DNA of 64,000 nucleotides, from contig OZ026524.1 of the NCBI GenBank assembly GCA_964019695.1, positions 23,147,656 to 23,211,655 on the forward strand, in the 5' to 3' direction. The DNA comes from Loripinus fragilis. Lineage: Eukaryota; Mollusca; Bivalvia; Lucinida; Lucinidae. The first letter of the stretch is position 1. The number at the start of each line of letters is the position of its first letter. Below, piece after piece: positions 21,295 through 32,539 of the stretch. The translations under genes were made by a program, and so were the position numbers. The notes beneath the pieces were generated by a model. The model was not told the origin of the DNA. It saw nothing but the letters and a program-made list of their open reading frames with translations, and did no database searches.

Positions 21295-21951
21295 AACCAT
21301 GGGTGAAAGATTTCGGGATTATTCCTAAATTCAGGATAATGAGGCTGACTTTCCAAGAAAGTCAGCCTCCAAATCCTTAATTAAGCTTTTTGATTTATTT
21401 TCAGTTTGACCAATTAAACTTGAAATTTTTAATATTTGTAGGCATACTGCAAGTTTTTAGATTTGATTTTAAAAAGTTCAGGATTTTGGAAATTTTGAAA
21501 TTTCACCCATGTAAAACTAATATGCCCCATTTTTCACTATAGGGGGCACGCACACACATGCAAGCTTACAGACCAAAAGCAATATAGTATAACCTCAAAG
21601 TTTGACACTAGGGGCATAAAAAGAAATCCATACATATTTACCCAAAAGGTTTGAACATGAAGGCATAAGCAAACAGTGTAAACCCAGATCAACTGCTCTC
21701 CTTAAGGAGCAGTCTGATCAGTGTTCACGCCGTTTGCCATTTCATTGCTACCTTTTATGCTTTGTTTGATTTGATTCTTTACGTCCCATCAACAAATTTT
21801 CAGGTAAACAGGGACTGGTCTTCCTGGGTTGAACCAGTACTAAGCTAGGATAAATGTGTCTTGCTCAAGGACCACAACGCAGTGACGCCGGTGATGCTCG
21901 ACTCCGCAGCCTCTTGGTCTGGAGTCAAGCACTCTACCACTGTGCTCCCTC
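21295..21951. mobile_element. Family F copy, family A-like core and SINE2
   Basis: 21295-21520: CATGGGTGAAAGATTTCGGG ... AATTTCACCCATG (family F). 21665-21750: CTGCTCTCCTTAAGGAGCAG palindrome. 21761-21951: - strand SINE2 with the tail TTTGATTCTTTACGTCCCAT at the left. Confidence 0.65.
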
Positions 21952-22319
21952 TACCTGTTATGCACCTCATCAATTTGTAAACCCATTACATGGACACATT
22001 CTTATTTCACGAATAGTTTTGTGAGTAAATAATGTATCTGAATACATACATATATAGAAGAAATAAGGTGACTAAACTTCTTATTATTTTTTCATTTTTG
22101 AGCACAAAACAGCCTATGTACATAACCAAATCAATTGCATTAAAAATACAAAACAATAAGTTAATAGTATGTACAGCTTAAACAACACATATAGCACACT
22201 AGTTATGGAATTCAATAGTGAAGGGTTGGGCCCATTGGTGATCCACTGGATAACAGATCACAGGCTTGAGCCTCTGGTTCAGCAACAAGCTTTAGGATCC
22301 TAAAGATCATTTTCTGCTA

Positions 22320-22640
22320 ATGAACCTAGTACAGTGCAGTACCTTTATAATGCACCTCCTTATAACAAGGATTTGGATATTATAACCTAGTCATGAGGTT
22401 CTTATTTTTTACCATGGAATTTTACATAGGAAATATTGGAAAATGACCAATAAAAGGTCATTTTCCTATAATTGCAATTAAAGGTCGTTTCCTATAATTC
22501 CTTTGTAAAATTTAGGGGATAACTGTATTCAAAATTTTCATTTGGGATGGTCGGAAATTTAGTTTTGGGTGACGCGCGAGTGGAGCCGTAAAACAGGATT
22601 TCCGACCATTTATTCAACGATATACCTCCCCAAATGAAAA
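22320..22640. mobile_element. CAGTGCAGTACC-end MITE and a long hairpin
   Basis: 22320-22500 begins AGTGCAGTACCTTTATAATG and has inverted AAAATGACCAATAAAAGGTC / GGTCATTTTCCTATAATT. 22505-22640 pairs GGATAACTGTATTCAAAATT...GGTCGGAAATTTAG with the downstream complement (ATTTCCGACC...ATTGAATATTATCCCC). The element at 23670-23890 is related. Confidence 0.55.
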
Positions 22641-22916
22641 TATTGAATATTATCCCCATTCTAATGCACTTCTGCAATTTCATCTCAAATTGGAGTGTTG
22701 TAAGCCACATGTTATCCAATGAACTGTGACGTAATTAGTGACGTCAAATTATTTCCAAGAGAATATCTCAGGATATACTTCGCAAATTTTTGATGTTATC
22801 CAATCAGACGTCCCATTTCAAACTCAAGTGCATTAGAAGTCCCTTTTTAACACAGTTCACTTATGGCATGGTCTATTCCTATGGACCACAAACATAGCAT
22901 TATAAAGGGACTGTAG

Positions 22917-23105
22917 GGAGCACAATGGTAGAGTGCTTGACTCGAGACCATGGGGCCGCATGTTCGAGGCTCACTGGCATCACTGTGTTGTGTCCTTGAG
23001 CAAGACACATTTATCCTTGCTTAGTACTGGTTCAACCCAGGAAGACCAGTCAAGACTTAATTGAAAAATTGTTGACTGAGACATAAAGAATCAAATCAAA
23101 CAAAA
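22917..23105 (+). mobile_element. SINE2 (tRNA-derived)
   Basis: The head GGTAGAGTGCTTGACTCGAG and GTTCGAGGCTCAC, the body CCTTGAGCAAGACACATTTA, and the tail GACATAAAGAATCAAATCAA are complete. Confidence 0.85.
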
Positions 23106-24225
23106 TAAAGGGACTGCACTATAGAGAGTATTTGCATGCGGAAAAATTTGCATGCATTCGTCATCTGCCCTTTTTTTCAAAATTAATATTAAAAAGTTAG
23201 AAAAACATCTCAGTGTCAAACAGTTTGAATCCAGAATGGGCCAGATATTGTGTCTCCCAAGAAGATATACAGATAGACTGGAGAAAAAAGGTCAAATTAG
23301 AAAAATAATACTATGCCTCTGTAGAAATAATGGCTAAGAAAAAAAATCCTGGATTTCTTAATAAAATAGCATTCACAAACTAATACAGTAAAACCTGTCG
23401 TAAACGGCCACTCAAAAAGTACACCAAAATTGGTATTCAATACCAATTAAGGCTGAATGCAGGTCAAAAGTATTGCAGAATGCATTCTGCAATACTTTCG
23501 ACCTTCATTAAGCTACCATTTACCATTAAGACCTTTGTTTTGTCTATTTTTAAGTGGCCGCTTAAGACAGGTTTTACTGTAGAAACATTAATTTGAAGAA
23601 TTTTAAAAAGTGTAACCATTGGTCTATAAACAACATTCTTGTAGCCAAGCCTGTATATTAAGGTAACATGAAAGTAAGTCCCTTTATAATGCTATGTTTT
23701 GGATCCATAGGAATGGAATTTGTTATGAGTTTTAAAGGGACAATTTTACAAAAGAATTATGGGAAAATGACCATTTCCCATAATTTCTTTGTAAAATTGC
23801 AATGGTAAAAAATTTGAAAACCACAACATGACCGTGTTATATCAAAATCCATGTTAAAATGAGGTGTGTTATAAAGGGACTTCACTGTACTATGCCCCTG
23901 AAATAGATAAATTCACATCCCAGCTATATTATAATATGGCCATTATTTATTGATTTTCAAAAGTAGGTCAAATGTCAAGGACACAAGGTGATATATTGTG
24001 GTCTTGTTGAAAAACCCTTCCCACAAGGCGTATATACAGTAAAACCTGTGTAAAACTGCCACTCAAAAACAGACAAAACAAAGATCTTAATGAAGGTTGA
24101 AAGTATTGCAGAATGCTCCAAGGGGAGCATTCTGCAATACTTTAGACCTGCATTAAGCTATAATTGGTTTTGAAAACCAATTTTCGGTCTTTTGAGAGTG
24201 GCTGTTTTAAACAGGTTTTACTGTA
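23106..24225. mobile_element. Family E fragment, two family D elements and a related MITE
   Basis: 23140-23340 is a degraded E-like half. 23386-23579 and 24037-24223 are family D copies with CAGTAAAACCTG / CAGGTTTTACTG ends and TA on both sides. 23670-23890 has CCCTTTATAATGCTATG ... CATGTTAAAATGAGGTGTGT with a GGGAAAATGACCATTTCCC hairpin. Confidence 0.7.
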
Positions 24226-24757
24226 CATGTGAAAAGGTACAGTTCTAGGTTCAGTACAAAGTTTTTGGCCAATGTTAAAATTTGTTGCACGAAAACAGAC
24301 CAAAAACATTATGACCCAATCTTCAAATCTGTGGGCATAGAAAATTTAGGCAACCAACTTGAAGTATAGTCAAATAAGGCCTTGTTTTTGAAATTGTCGA
24401 AAGTGATTTTGAAGTCTTTCAGGATAAAAAAAATTACATACCGGAATTCTGAAAAGTGAACTATATCTCTATCTGCAATCAAAAATATTTTTTGCCTTAC
24501 TGAGTGCAAGAGGAAAAAAAAGTTTAATAAAATCTTGTTCAATAAAATTACAAACTATATTAAGCATCTGAAAAACAACATTTAACAAAAACATAAAACT
24601 AACTAAAAATAACAAGCTTTGATTGCATGGACTACAAAACCTTACAAAACAAAAATCAGATGTATTAATCTTGTATCTAAGAAATTGGCAGCTAAAAAAC
24701 ATAGGACAAACAGCTGAACACAGAGTTCCAAATATGCTTTGTATTTTTTCTTCCTCA

Positions 24758-25150
24758 GGCCAGAATTTGTTTTATCAGTTGATTTACAAACTGTAATTTT
24801 CTGGAAAGTTGAACAAAACAAAAAAATCTAAAATTATTTTTTTGTTTTATCCGCCGGCTCTAAATATTATTTGTTTTGTTGAAAAAAAATAATATATTTT
24901 TGAGGTTCTGTCTGTGTATTTTTGAGAATGACAAGTGATCGTCCTACCCAGATTTTTAGTAAAATGATGAAATATTTAAAAATTTCATACAGACTGTTGG
25001 TTTACCTTACTACTTTAAATGTTTGTTCTGGAGATATTTTAGAAAATGATCTGTCAACTGGTCATTTTTAGAGGTTTTTTTTTTTTCATCCCAGACCCTA
25101 AATCTAAATTTTTTCCCCCTAAATCAACTATTAAAAAAATTCTGGCCTAA
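24758..25150. mobile_element. TIR element, about 35-bp ends
   Basis: AGGCCAGAATTTGTTTTATC ... GTTGATTTAC at the left faces AAATCAACTATTAAAAAAAT then TCTGGCCT at the right. The interior is T-rich. 24226-24757 holds nothing recognised. Confidence 0.6.
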
Positions 25151-25308
25151 ACATGATAAAATCATTTCCATGGCACTCGAGAGGCTCCTTTGTAGAATAC
25201 CCAAAACAAGATTTAATCGAAAAACTAGCGTTAATTCACTATTTACATAACTTATCTGGAGCTGTATGAACTTTGTGTCAGGTGAACACTTCAAATCAAA
25301 TATAAGAC

Positions 25309-25830
25309 TTGTCGCTTACTGTAAAGGCGGCAACTTTAATATTCATATCTGGGCGTAGTTCGGCTATTTCATCTGCTAAGGAAGGGAAATCAGGTTTTAT
25401 TAATAATTTGGTAAAGAGTTAATAAGCTGTTTGAGTCGTGCAAACATGCCTGCATTTCATACACACTGAACTCACATTTATTAACCCTTAAAGCGCATAA
25501 TCACAAAATGTTTGTTTGTTGTTGTCCACTAAATTATTTGAAGCTTTATAGATAAACAGTGTGGACCCAGATCAGACTGCTCCTATAGGAGCAGTCTGAT
25601 CTGGGTCCACAATGTTTGCCTCCCTGCTTATGTTAATTAGACATTTTCAGATGCAGTTATTTTGCTGGCGTTTTAAGGACTAAATAATGACAGACGTGGT
25701 GGCACAAGATGATACAGTTACTTCTGAATAAAACCATGCCTCATTTTCAGCTTTAACCTATGCCTAAGGTTGACCAGTCCTAATTACGCATGCATGAGGT
25801 GCCGCCTTTACAGTAAGCGAAAAGTCAAGT
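25309..25830. mobile_element. TIR element with a nested family A MITE
   Basis: The ends GCTTACTGTAAAGGCGGCA and TGCCGCCTTTACAGTAAGC are perfect inverted repeats. At 25481-25683 a family A MITE (TTAACCCTTAAAGCGCATAA ... CTGGCGTTTTAAGGACTAAA, palindromic core) has inserted, so family A moved after this element. Confidence 0.75.
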
Positions 25831-26389
25831 AATATAAAGCATGGCCAAAAAGTAAAACAGTTTTTGTTTCCTTTTACCAGACCATTAAAAAATGAGCCAT
25901 AAAGTTTTAATCTTTATTTGGAAATGCAAAATACTTTTTTGGATTTCATAGATTTCTGGGTCCAAACTGTTTCCAAAGGTTATCTATCGGCAGATGACAA
26001 AAGTCAGCACTTGCGAGGAAAGACGAAAATATGCCATTTTCCTTCAACAAATTAGAAGTATTTGGTAAACAGAATGCTCATCCCTATTTTATCTGGTTTG
26101 GTAAAAGAAAAGAGATTTTAAGCTGGCCCAAACAAAATCTTGACATTTAAGATGGGACCCCGTCAAATACTTTGCTGGATACGAAGTCTTTCATGTCTTG
26201 CGTAACTACATTCTCATGTCCTCAGAAATGTTACAAGAAATCTGATTAATCCGGGGCAAAAAATTTCAACAGCACATTATAAATTACAAGACACTTGCTA
26301 ATTTAATACCATGCCTAATTGGTTGAAATAAAATATTTGTAACAGATAATCCTGCAATTTAACTTTGCATGCGGAGTCCATTTCCGTTT
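25831..26389. other. Intergenic with an E-like fragment
   Basis: 25955-26030 resembles the right half of family E (TTTCCAAAGGTTATCTATCG, GACAAAAGTCAGCACTTGC). GACGAAAATATGCCATTTTC at 26023 recurs at 30709; I cannot explain it. Confidence 0.4.
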
Positions 26390-26760
26390 AAAGGGCCGTC
26401 CTTAATTTTTTTGTTTGTTTGCTGTCATCCTACACATAATTTTCCAGGTGGGTTTTTTTTTTACTCATTTGTTAAAAAGACATTAAAAATAAAGAAAAAT
26501 TTCTAAAATTCAAATAAAAAAATTCTCTGAACTGCCTTAAACTTTTTGGGTTAGGTGGAAATTTAGCGAGTCGCTCAGGTGACGGCAAACAAATTATTTT
26601 TTAAGGATGGCCTTGGGTGGTATTTTTCATTTTTGTGGTACATTTTGTAACTAAACAGTGGAGACCCTGATCAGATGCTGTATCTGATCTGAGTCTGCAC
26701 TGTTTGCCTATGTCCCACAAAAAAGGAAACTAGGCTTTTATGGATTAAAAAAAAATGACC
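26390..26760. mobile_element. TIR element (about 39-bp ends) overlapping a family J-like copy
   Basis: AGGGCCGTCCTTAATTTTTT TGTTTGTTTGC-type left end faces GCAAACAAATTATTTTTTAA then GGATGGCCTT at 26585-26622. 26600-26745 has GTGGAGACCCTGATCAGATG and GATCTGAGTCTGCACTGTTT (family J). Confidence 0.6.
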
Positions 26761-26829
26761 AAATGCATATAAATGATACATACATGAATGGAATGAACTG
26801 AAATTTATGTACATTGCAATATGTGGGGA

Positions 26830-27038
26830 TTAACTCATTGCCTCCTAGTGTGATTTGCTGATAACCTTTGCAAACAATCTGGACCCAGAACATGCCTGAC
26901 AAGATGTCGGGCCTGATCTGGATCCAATCTGTTTTGACATTAATGATATTCCTGAAAGAATTTTTCGAAAAAGTTGATTTTGAAAAAAATCAGCAGACGA
27001 CAAAACAACATGCAAAATTACCCAGGGGTCAAAGAGTT
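26830..27038. mobile_element. Family E TTAA MITE (reverse orientation)
   Basis: TTAACTCATTGCCTCCTAGT ... GGTCAAAGAGTTAA ends with GCCTGACAAGATGTCGGGCC core. Confidence 0.7.
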
Positions 27039-27129
27039 AATGACTAAATGTAGCCTCTATTACCACACAGTCAATTGGTTTTCATGGTCATACATATTAA
27101 ATATGTTAGCATGGGATATGCTCAAAAAT

Positions 27130-27675
27130 ACTGTAAATTCAGAAATCTTCCCAAAAGTCTTATTTTCAGGATTAGTGTTAAAATACATATTTGCAACGTA
27201 AAAAATTCGGGACTGGAGCATGATTTACCTACAACAGTAAATGGTAGAATAATTTCACCATTTCGTGAGGGTTTTATATCCGCTAAACTTTGCAAGCGCG
27301 AAGTTCAGCGAAAGCATAACGCTCGCAAAAATTAGGAATTTACAGTAAGATTTTTTTCTTAAATCTTATTGAGCAGGTTATGTTAACTTAAAGTTGAATT
27401 ATTAAAATTCCTTTCTACCTATAGAGGGGAATAATTAACTATTTCCTTGCTTGCAGACGACAAAAGTCACCACTTAACTACTACCCAGGAGACAGTTAAC
27501 CCTTTGCAGGGGCGGATCCAGGATTAATGAAAAGGGGGTTCATATGTATAAAGGTGTGGTGGTATCCCTTTGCTGATTTTATCTCATTTTTCTTAAATAT
27601 CCCATGAAAGTTAAATAATTTGGTCTCGGGGGTACAATGGAATCCCCTGAACCCCCTCTGGATCCGCCACTGCTT
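27130..27675. mobile_element. Two TIR elements
   Basis: 27130-27348: TACTGTAAATTCAGAA and TTAGGAATTTACAGTA ends. 27508-27675: GGCGGATCCAGGATT and CTCTGGATCCGCC ends, T-rich inside; a diverged relative is at 45795-46125. Confidence 0.6.
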
Positions 27676-28008
27676 TGTGTATATCGGACAACCATAAATG
27701 AGTACTTTTTCAAACAGTGGAGACCAAGATGCAATGCTGCAGAGTCTGCATTGTTTGCTAATTAATTAAGACAATAAAAAAAACTTTGGGGAAATTCCTA
27801 CTTGTGACCCCTTGATTGTACAATGAATCATCTCAGGCTCATTTAATCAAGCCAGATGGAAGAATTCATTAGTATACAAAAGGTTAATGTAATGGGATTA
27901 ACAGGGGTTCAATTTTAGAGAGGGGCTTCTATTTGCTTAATGGGTCTAGGACTATCAAGATGTGTGTATTAAAATGGTTTTAAAGTCTTTGAGTATAAAT
28001 TTTGTGGA

Positions 28009-28340
28009 CCCATCTTAACATCAAATCGATAATTCACCCATCTTAACATCAAATTGATAATTCACCCATCTCAACATTAAATTGATAATTCACCCATCTT
28101 AACATCGAATTGATAATTCACCCATCTTAACATTAAATTGATAATTCACCCATCTTAACATCAAATTGATAATTCACCCATCTTAACATCAAATTGATAA
28201 TTCACCCATCTTAACATAAAATTGATAATTCACCCATCTTAACATCAAATTGATAATTCACCCATCTTAACATCAAATTGATAATTCACCCGTCTTAACA
28301 TCAAATTGATAATTCATCCATCTTAACATCAGATTGATGA
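28009..28340. repeat. 28-bp tandem array, about 12 copies
   Basis: The unit CCCATCTTAACATCAAATTG plus ATAATTCA is repeated almost perfectly. There is no spacer sequence between units, so it is a minisatellite and not a CRISPR array. Confidence 0.95.
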
Positions 28341-28760
28341 GAAAACCCGATTTTGATTCATGCAAACAACGAAGATGCAGACCAGCCTGCACAGATGCCC
28401 AGTCTGATCAGCGCCTTTGTTATTCACTTATTGGAAAGTATAAAATATAAACTTGCAACATTTCAATTGTCAAATTAGTCTCTGTAGTCAAGCAGACAGG
28501 ATTGACGGTGAAGAGCGTGGTGATTCAGTGGTGGAGTGCTTGACTTGAGACAGAGGGGTTGTGGGTTCGAGCCTCACTGGAGCCACTGCATTGTGTCCTT
28601 GAGCAAGACACTTTATCCTCTATTTAGCACTGGTTCAACCCAGGAAGACCCGTCCCGACATGACTGAAAAATGTTGACTGGGACATAAAGAATCAAAAGA
28701 CTAATTTGAGAATGACCTGGTCACAAATCCCAAAAACAGATTTTCTCATGAGGAGGCCAA
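28341..28760. mobile_element. Family I element with nested SINE2
   Basis: GAGAAAACCCGATTTTGATT at the left and AACAGATTTTCTCATGAGGA at the right are inverted ends. A + strand SINE2 lies at 28508-28698 (TTCAGTGGTGGAGTGCTTGA, GGGTTCGAGCCTCAC, tail GGGACATAAAGAATCAAA). Confidence 0.7.
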
Positions 28761-28792
28761 TCTTTTATAGAAGAAACTCCACTAGGGTAAAG

Positions 28793-28998
28793 TCAGGTAA
28801 ATTCGGACAGTTGTCTAAATTCGGACAGAGACCTTGTTTCTTTTATTTTTGAATGATTGGAATAGAAATTAAATAAACTAAGCAAACATTGAAAATCCTG
28901 ATGAGACGGCTCATAAGGAGCCGTCTCAACTGGATTTACACTGTTTGCAAATGTGTGTCCTAATTTACCTGATGTCCGAATTTACCCGACTTTACCCG
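28793..28998. mobile_element. TIR element bordering the UXS1 3' array
   Basis: GGGTAAAGTCAGGTAAATTC then GGACA at the left faces TGTCCGAATTTACCCGACTT then TACCC at the right. The core ATGAGACGGCTCATAAGGAG then CCGTCTCA is palindromic. Confidence 0.75.
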
Positions 28999-29349
28999 AC
29001 CTGTGAGTCGATTGGTTAGGTACATATATAAGATGTGACATCTTGAGTTCATTCCTGAAGTAAGCAACCCCTTTAGCTGTGAGTCATTTAGTTAGTTAGG
29101 TATAAGATCGGACATCTTGAGTTCATTTCTGAAGTAAGAAACCCCTCTAACTGTGAGTGACTTAGTTAGGTATAAGTTATGACATCTTGAGTTCATTTCT
29201 GAAGTAAGAAACTTCCCTAGCTGTGAGTCAATTATTTAGGTAGATATAAGATGGGACATCTTGAGTTCATTCCTGAAGTAAGAAACCCCTCTAGCTGTGA
29301 GTCAGTTAGGTAGGTATAAGATGGGACATCTTGAGTTCATTCCTGAAGT
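28998..29349 (-). repeat. UXS1 terminal-exon-derived tandem array, about 70-bp unit, five copies
   Basis: On the - strand each unit repeats TACTTCAGGAATGAACTCAA then GATGTC, taken from the UXS1 last exon, followed by ATCTTATACCTA...GACTCACAGCTAGAGGGG. Units begin (on the + strand) near 29031, 29105, 29173, 29247 and 29318; the last overlaps the authentic exon. The array lies entirely 3' of the exon. Each copy offers TTTCTTACTTCAG, which resembles a splice acceptor. Confidence 0.9.
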
Positions 29350-29386
29350 ATTCTATTGTCTTGTTAATCCCAACCATCACTGGCAC
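29306..29386 (-). CDS. UXS1: UDP-glucuronate decarboxylase, terminal exon
   Basis: On the - strand the acceptor is TCTTATCTTAACAG. The exon reads VPVMVGINKTIEYFRNELKM then SHLIPT and TAA. GI-x-K-TI-x-YFR-x-EL matches the last helix of UXS1, which follows the W-x-P motif of the previous exon. The protein ends about 10 residues after the helix, so it lacks the longer basic tail known from vertebrate UXS1. The stop was chosen as the first in-frame one; a further 3' exon with the tail cannot be excluded. The exon's 3' two-thirds, including the stop, is repeated in the array 3' of it. Confidence 0.8.
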   Translation of the reverse strand: MPVMVGINKTIEYFRNELKMSHLIPT

Positions 29387-29394
29387 CTGTTAAG

Positions 29395-30015
29395 ATAAGA
29401 CAAATCATCATAGGTTTAGATAAACAAAATTTTTCAGTGTAAAATTTTAAATATTTTCTTACCCATCAGTTTTAACATATGTTTTGGGTGCTCTCATTGA
29501 GACGGTTCTTTTGAGTACCTACAACATATGTTTTGGTTGAGAAATAAGAAAATTAATTTTTTGGTACGCACTCTTAACTAAAGTCCTATATCATTATATG
29601 GGCCTTGTAACAAGATAACCTATTTGCTGTACAGTAAAACCTGTGTAAAATAGCCACCCTCAAAAAGACGGAAAATTGGTTTTCAAAGCCAATTATCACT
29701 TAATGCAGGTCAAAATTATTGCAGAATGCTCCAAGGGGACTTGGGGTATTCTGCAATACTTTTGACCTGCCTTGAGCTACCATTAAGATCTTTGTTTTGT
29801 CTATTTTAGTAAACCTGTGTAAAATGGCCACTATCAAAACGACCGAAAATTTGTTTTTCAAGACCAATTGATGCAGGTCTATTTATGCAGGTCAAAAGTA
29901 TTGCAGAATTCTCCAAGGGGAGCATTCTGCAGTACTTTCGACCTTCATTGAGCTACCATTAAGATCTTTGTTTTGTCTTTTTTTGAGTGGCCGTTTTACA
30001 CAGGTTTTACTGTAT
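29395..30015. mobile_element. Family C hairpin half and a tandem family D dimer
   Basis: 29395-29590: family C with GAGACGGTTCTTTTGAGTAC and TTGGTTGAGAAATAAGAAAA. 29632-30012: two family D copies in tandem (the second starts near 29812 at AGTAAACCTGTGTAAAATGG), with intact CAGTAAAACCTG / CAGGTTTTACTG outer ends and TA on both sides. Confidence 0.72.
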
Positions 30016-31418
30016 GTGGTAGACCAGACTACTTAATGGTTGCTAAGAGCTCATGGTTACATCATGCGGATAGTATAGACTCTGATCAGACAGTCTAACC
30101 AAATGTATGCCCAGGCTGATCAGTCTTTGCCGGGTACAAAGGTCATTTTGTTGATTTTGTCTATAAAGGGGACAGCATTATTGTAAGCATGTGATAAGAA
30201 CATGGGTGAAATTTCAAAATTTCCCAAATCCTGAACTTTCTTAATTCCAAAATTAAGACTTGCAGTACGCATACAAAATAATAACAATTTCAAGTTTAAA
30301 TGGTCTATTGAATTTAAACATACTGAAATTAAATCAGACAAGCTATCATAATCTGCCTTATTCAGTATTTTAAGGCTGACTTTCTATGGAAAGTCAGCCT
30401 CAAAATCCTGAATTCAGGAATAATCCTGAAAACTTTCACCCATGTAAGTAAACACAAGCTCTAGTTAAACCATGCAATTTGTTGCAAACTCGGACAAAAT
30501 GGAACGATAAATAAGAAAGTTACAGAACTTTGTATTAGAGAATTGAAAGCTATGGAGGGCAGCCATTTTAGGCTGTGAGATGGCACACAGCCCTAATATT
30601 ATATTGCATAAACAGAATAACTAGTTTCCTGCCATTTCTTGTTTTTAAACCTTATTTATATTTCTATTGATTCTTCTGTTACAAAAATCTTTACAGTTTG
30701 CAATGAAAGACGAAAATATGCCTTTTTCCTTCAACAAAATAAAAGTATTTGATGAATATGACACCAGCATGGTAGGGTAATTTCTAAAGCATAAGATTAT
30801 AATTTGGAGTTTTATTGCCCTTCAATTGTCCTTTAGACATCTCAGCCTCCACAAAAAATACAATCTGCAAGCACTTTACCCCTTGTTGTGAACCTGTCTG
30901 TGGTATTATGCGTATATGAATGCAGCTGGTTTCAAGATAAGAGTATGTAACTGAAAATTATTATTTTATTTCTCAACCAAAACATATGTTGTGGGTGTTT
31001 GAAAGAACCATCTCAGTGAGATGGTTCTTTTGAAACCCCAAAACATATGTTTAAACTGAAGGATAAATTTTACAGTTAAAATTGTTGTTTAATAGGACCT
31101 ATGATACAGGATTGCTAAAGTATTCCCTCAGTTTAACCCTTTACTCTATAATAACGCATTTTGACGCCTTTGAAATATCATGTATTTAAATAATATTATG
31201 GAAAATGGAGCATTTGCTCTTATGGAGCAAATGCTCCATTTTCCATAATACAAAATGTATTGTCATAAGTATTAAAAACTTAACTTAAAATTTTTCTTGA
31301 ATTTTTTCAATGTTGTCTAAAAATAGATAATGATGTCATGATCTGAATATAGCCGATGGAGTAATGGGTTAAGGGAACAAACAGAAAAAGTCTCGCCTGA
31401 AAATAAATCCGAACATAC
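30016..31418. other. UXS1 intron with families F, C and a foldback element
   Basis: 30200-30450: family F, reverse. 30950-31100: family C (TCTCAACCAAAACATATGTT, GAACCATCTCAGTGAGATGG). 31134-31373: element with TTAACCCTTTACTCTATAAT and GATGGAGTAATGGGTTAA ends and the hairpin TATGGAAAATGGAGCATTTG / CAAATGCTCCATTTTCCATA. Confidence 0.65.
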
Positions 31419-31522
31419 CTGTGGACTCCAATTAAGGTATTTCTTGGCTCTGGTAATATCGGGTTTTCTTTTTTTAGGATCATCTTGCATGGCTGGTTTC
31501 TTTATGATCTCACTGGACCCAC
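31419..31522 (-). CDS. UXS1: UDP-glucuronate decarboxylase, penultimate exon
   Basis: On the - strand the acceptor is GAATTGTAG and the donor CAG|GTATGT. After the split Gly it reads [20 protein letters not shown] then [17 protein letters not shown]-x-KRKPDI-x-x-A-x-x-x-L-x-W-x-P is the conserved substrate-binding and C-terminal segment of UDP-xylose synthases. 104 bases; it enters in phase from V-G of the previous exon and leaves on a codon boundary. Confidence 0.93.
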
Positions 31523-32282
31523 CTACAATTCAATTAAGCGATCAGAGGACAAAGATTCCACTCGTCCTCTAGTTATTACGAGTGACATCTAGAAAGGATG
31601 AGTAATTTGGAAAGAATTACCCGAGGAAGTCATGTGGCATATTACTCCTGTATGTTCTTTATTGCATATGCTTTTAAAGGACAAGTGTATGGGTTTGCAG
31701 GAGGAGTGAAAATTGTAAGTCACTTGTCCTGCAGGACAAGTGCAATATTGAAATATATTTGTCGCCTGCCTTTGTATACTGCTGAATCCTAAATGGATAC
31801 TTTTGCAAACAGTGTAGACCCAGATAAAATGCTGCATGATGGGGCATGCAAAAAGACAGTGAAAATGTACTTTGTTGCACCTACGTCCAGCGGCTGCCAG
31901 CTGCATAAAACTGCTTGCCAGCTGCATATATTCACTTGTCAACCAATGAAAAGAAAGTTACGTAATGACGTCGGGTTTGCGCAGTATATCCCAGGATACA
32001 CTGTTGCAAATTTATGACATTATCCAACCAGGCGTCGCGTTGCATTTGCAAGTGCATTAGAATTAATTTTAGTTTCAATCACAGGTTTGTGGTGTCAAAC
32101 ATTTGTTGGGGCCCTCTGTCCTGATCTATGATCAAGGGCAAAATCAGTTAAACACACAAAAAGTGATTTTTTCAATGATTCTATCTATTATTTCTGTCTA
32201 AAAGCAAAACAAGTATAACTAACAACCAATAATGGCAAAGTAAACTAATTTCTTCATGTACATACTTCGGCCTGAGGTTAGA
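31523..32282. other. UXS1 intron with unassigned repeat-like sequence
   Basis: 31725-31745 has a CACTTGTCCTGCAGGACAAGTG palindrome. 31955-32055 resembles 22725-22840 (TGACGTC ... CAAGTGCATTAGAA), so it is a dispersed element of unknown type. Overlapping open frames here look accidental. Confidence 0.4.
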
Positions 32283-32514
32283 TTAAACCCTTAAAGCGCC
32301 AAGAAAAAAAATGCATCTGAAAATGTCGTCTGCTGAAGTAGTTTGCTGCAAATAATTGCCTAGCATTACTGACAAATTAAGTATAGAAGCAAACAGCGTG
32401 GACCCAGAACAGACTGCTCCTAGCAGTCTGATCTGGGTCCACACTGTTGGCCATAGAGGCTTCTTAAACATTTCAGCAGACGACTTTTGTTGCAATTGGC
32501 GCTTTAAGGGTTAA
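32283..32514 (-). mobile_element. Family A TTAA MITE
   Basis: TTAAACCCTTAAAGCGCCAA ... TTGGCGCTTTAAGGGTTAA ends; core CAGACTGCTCCTAGCAGTCTG. Confidence 0.82.
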
Positions 32515-32539
32515 TTTTTGTCCTCTGCTCACATATCTG

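Noticed and set aside
28009..28340. CRISPR-like array
   Set aside because: The 28-bp units are contiguous without unique spacers, and the DNA is clearly animal.
31589..32017. Overlapping open frames up to 117 codons between UXS1 exons
   Set aside because: Open on both strands, partly shared with a dispersed repeat at 22.7 kb, no recognised domain.
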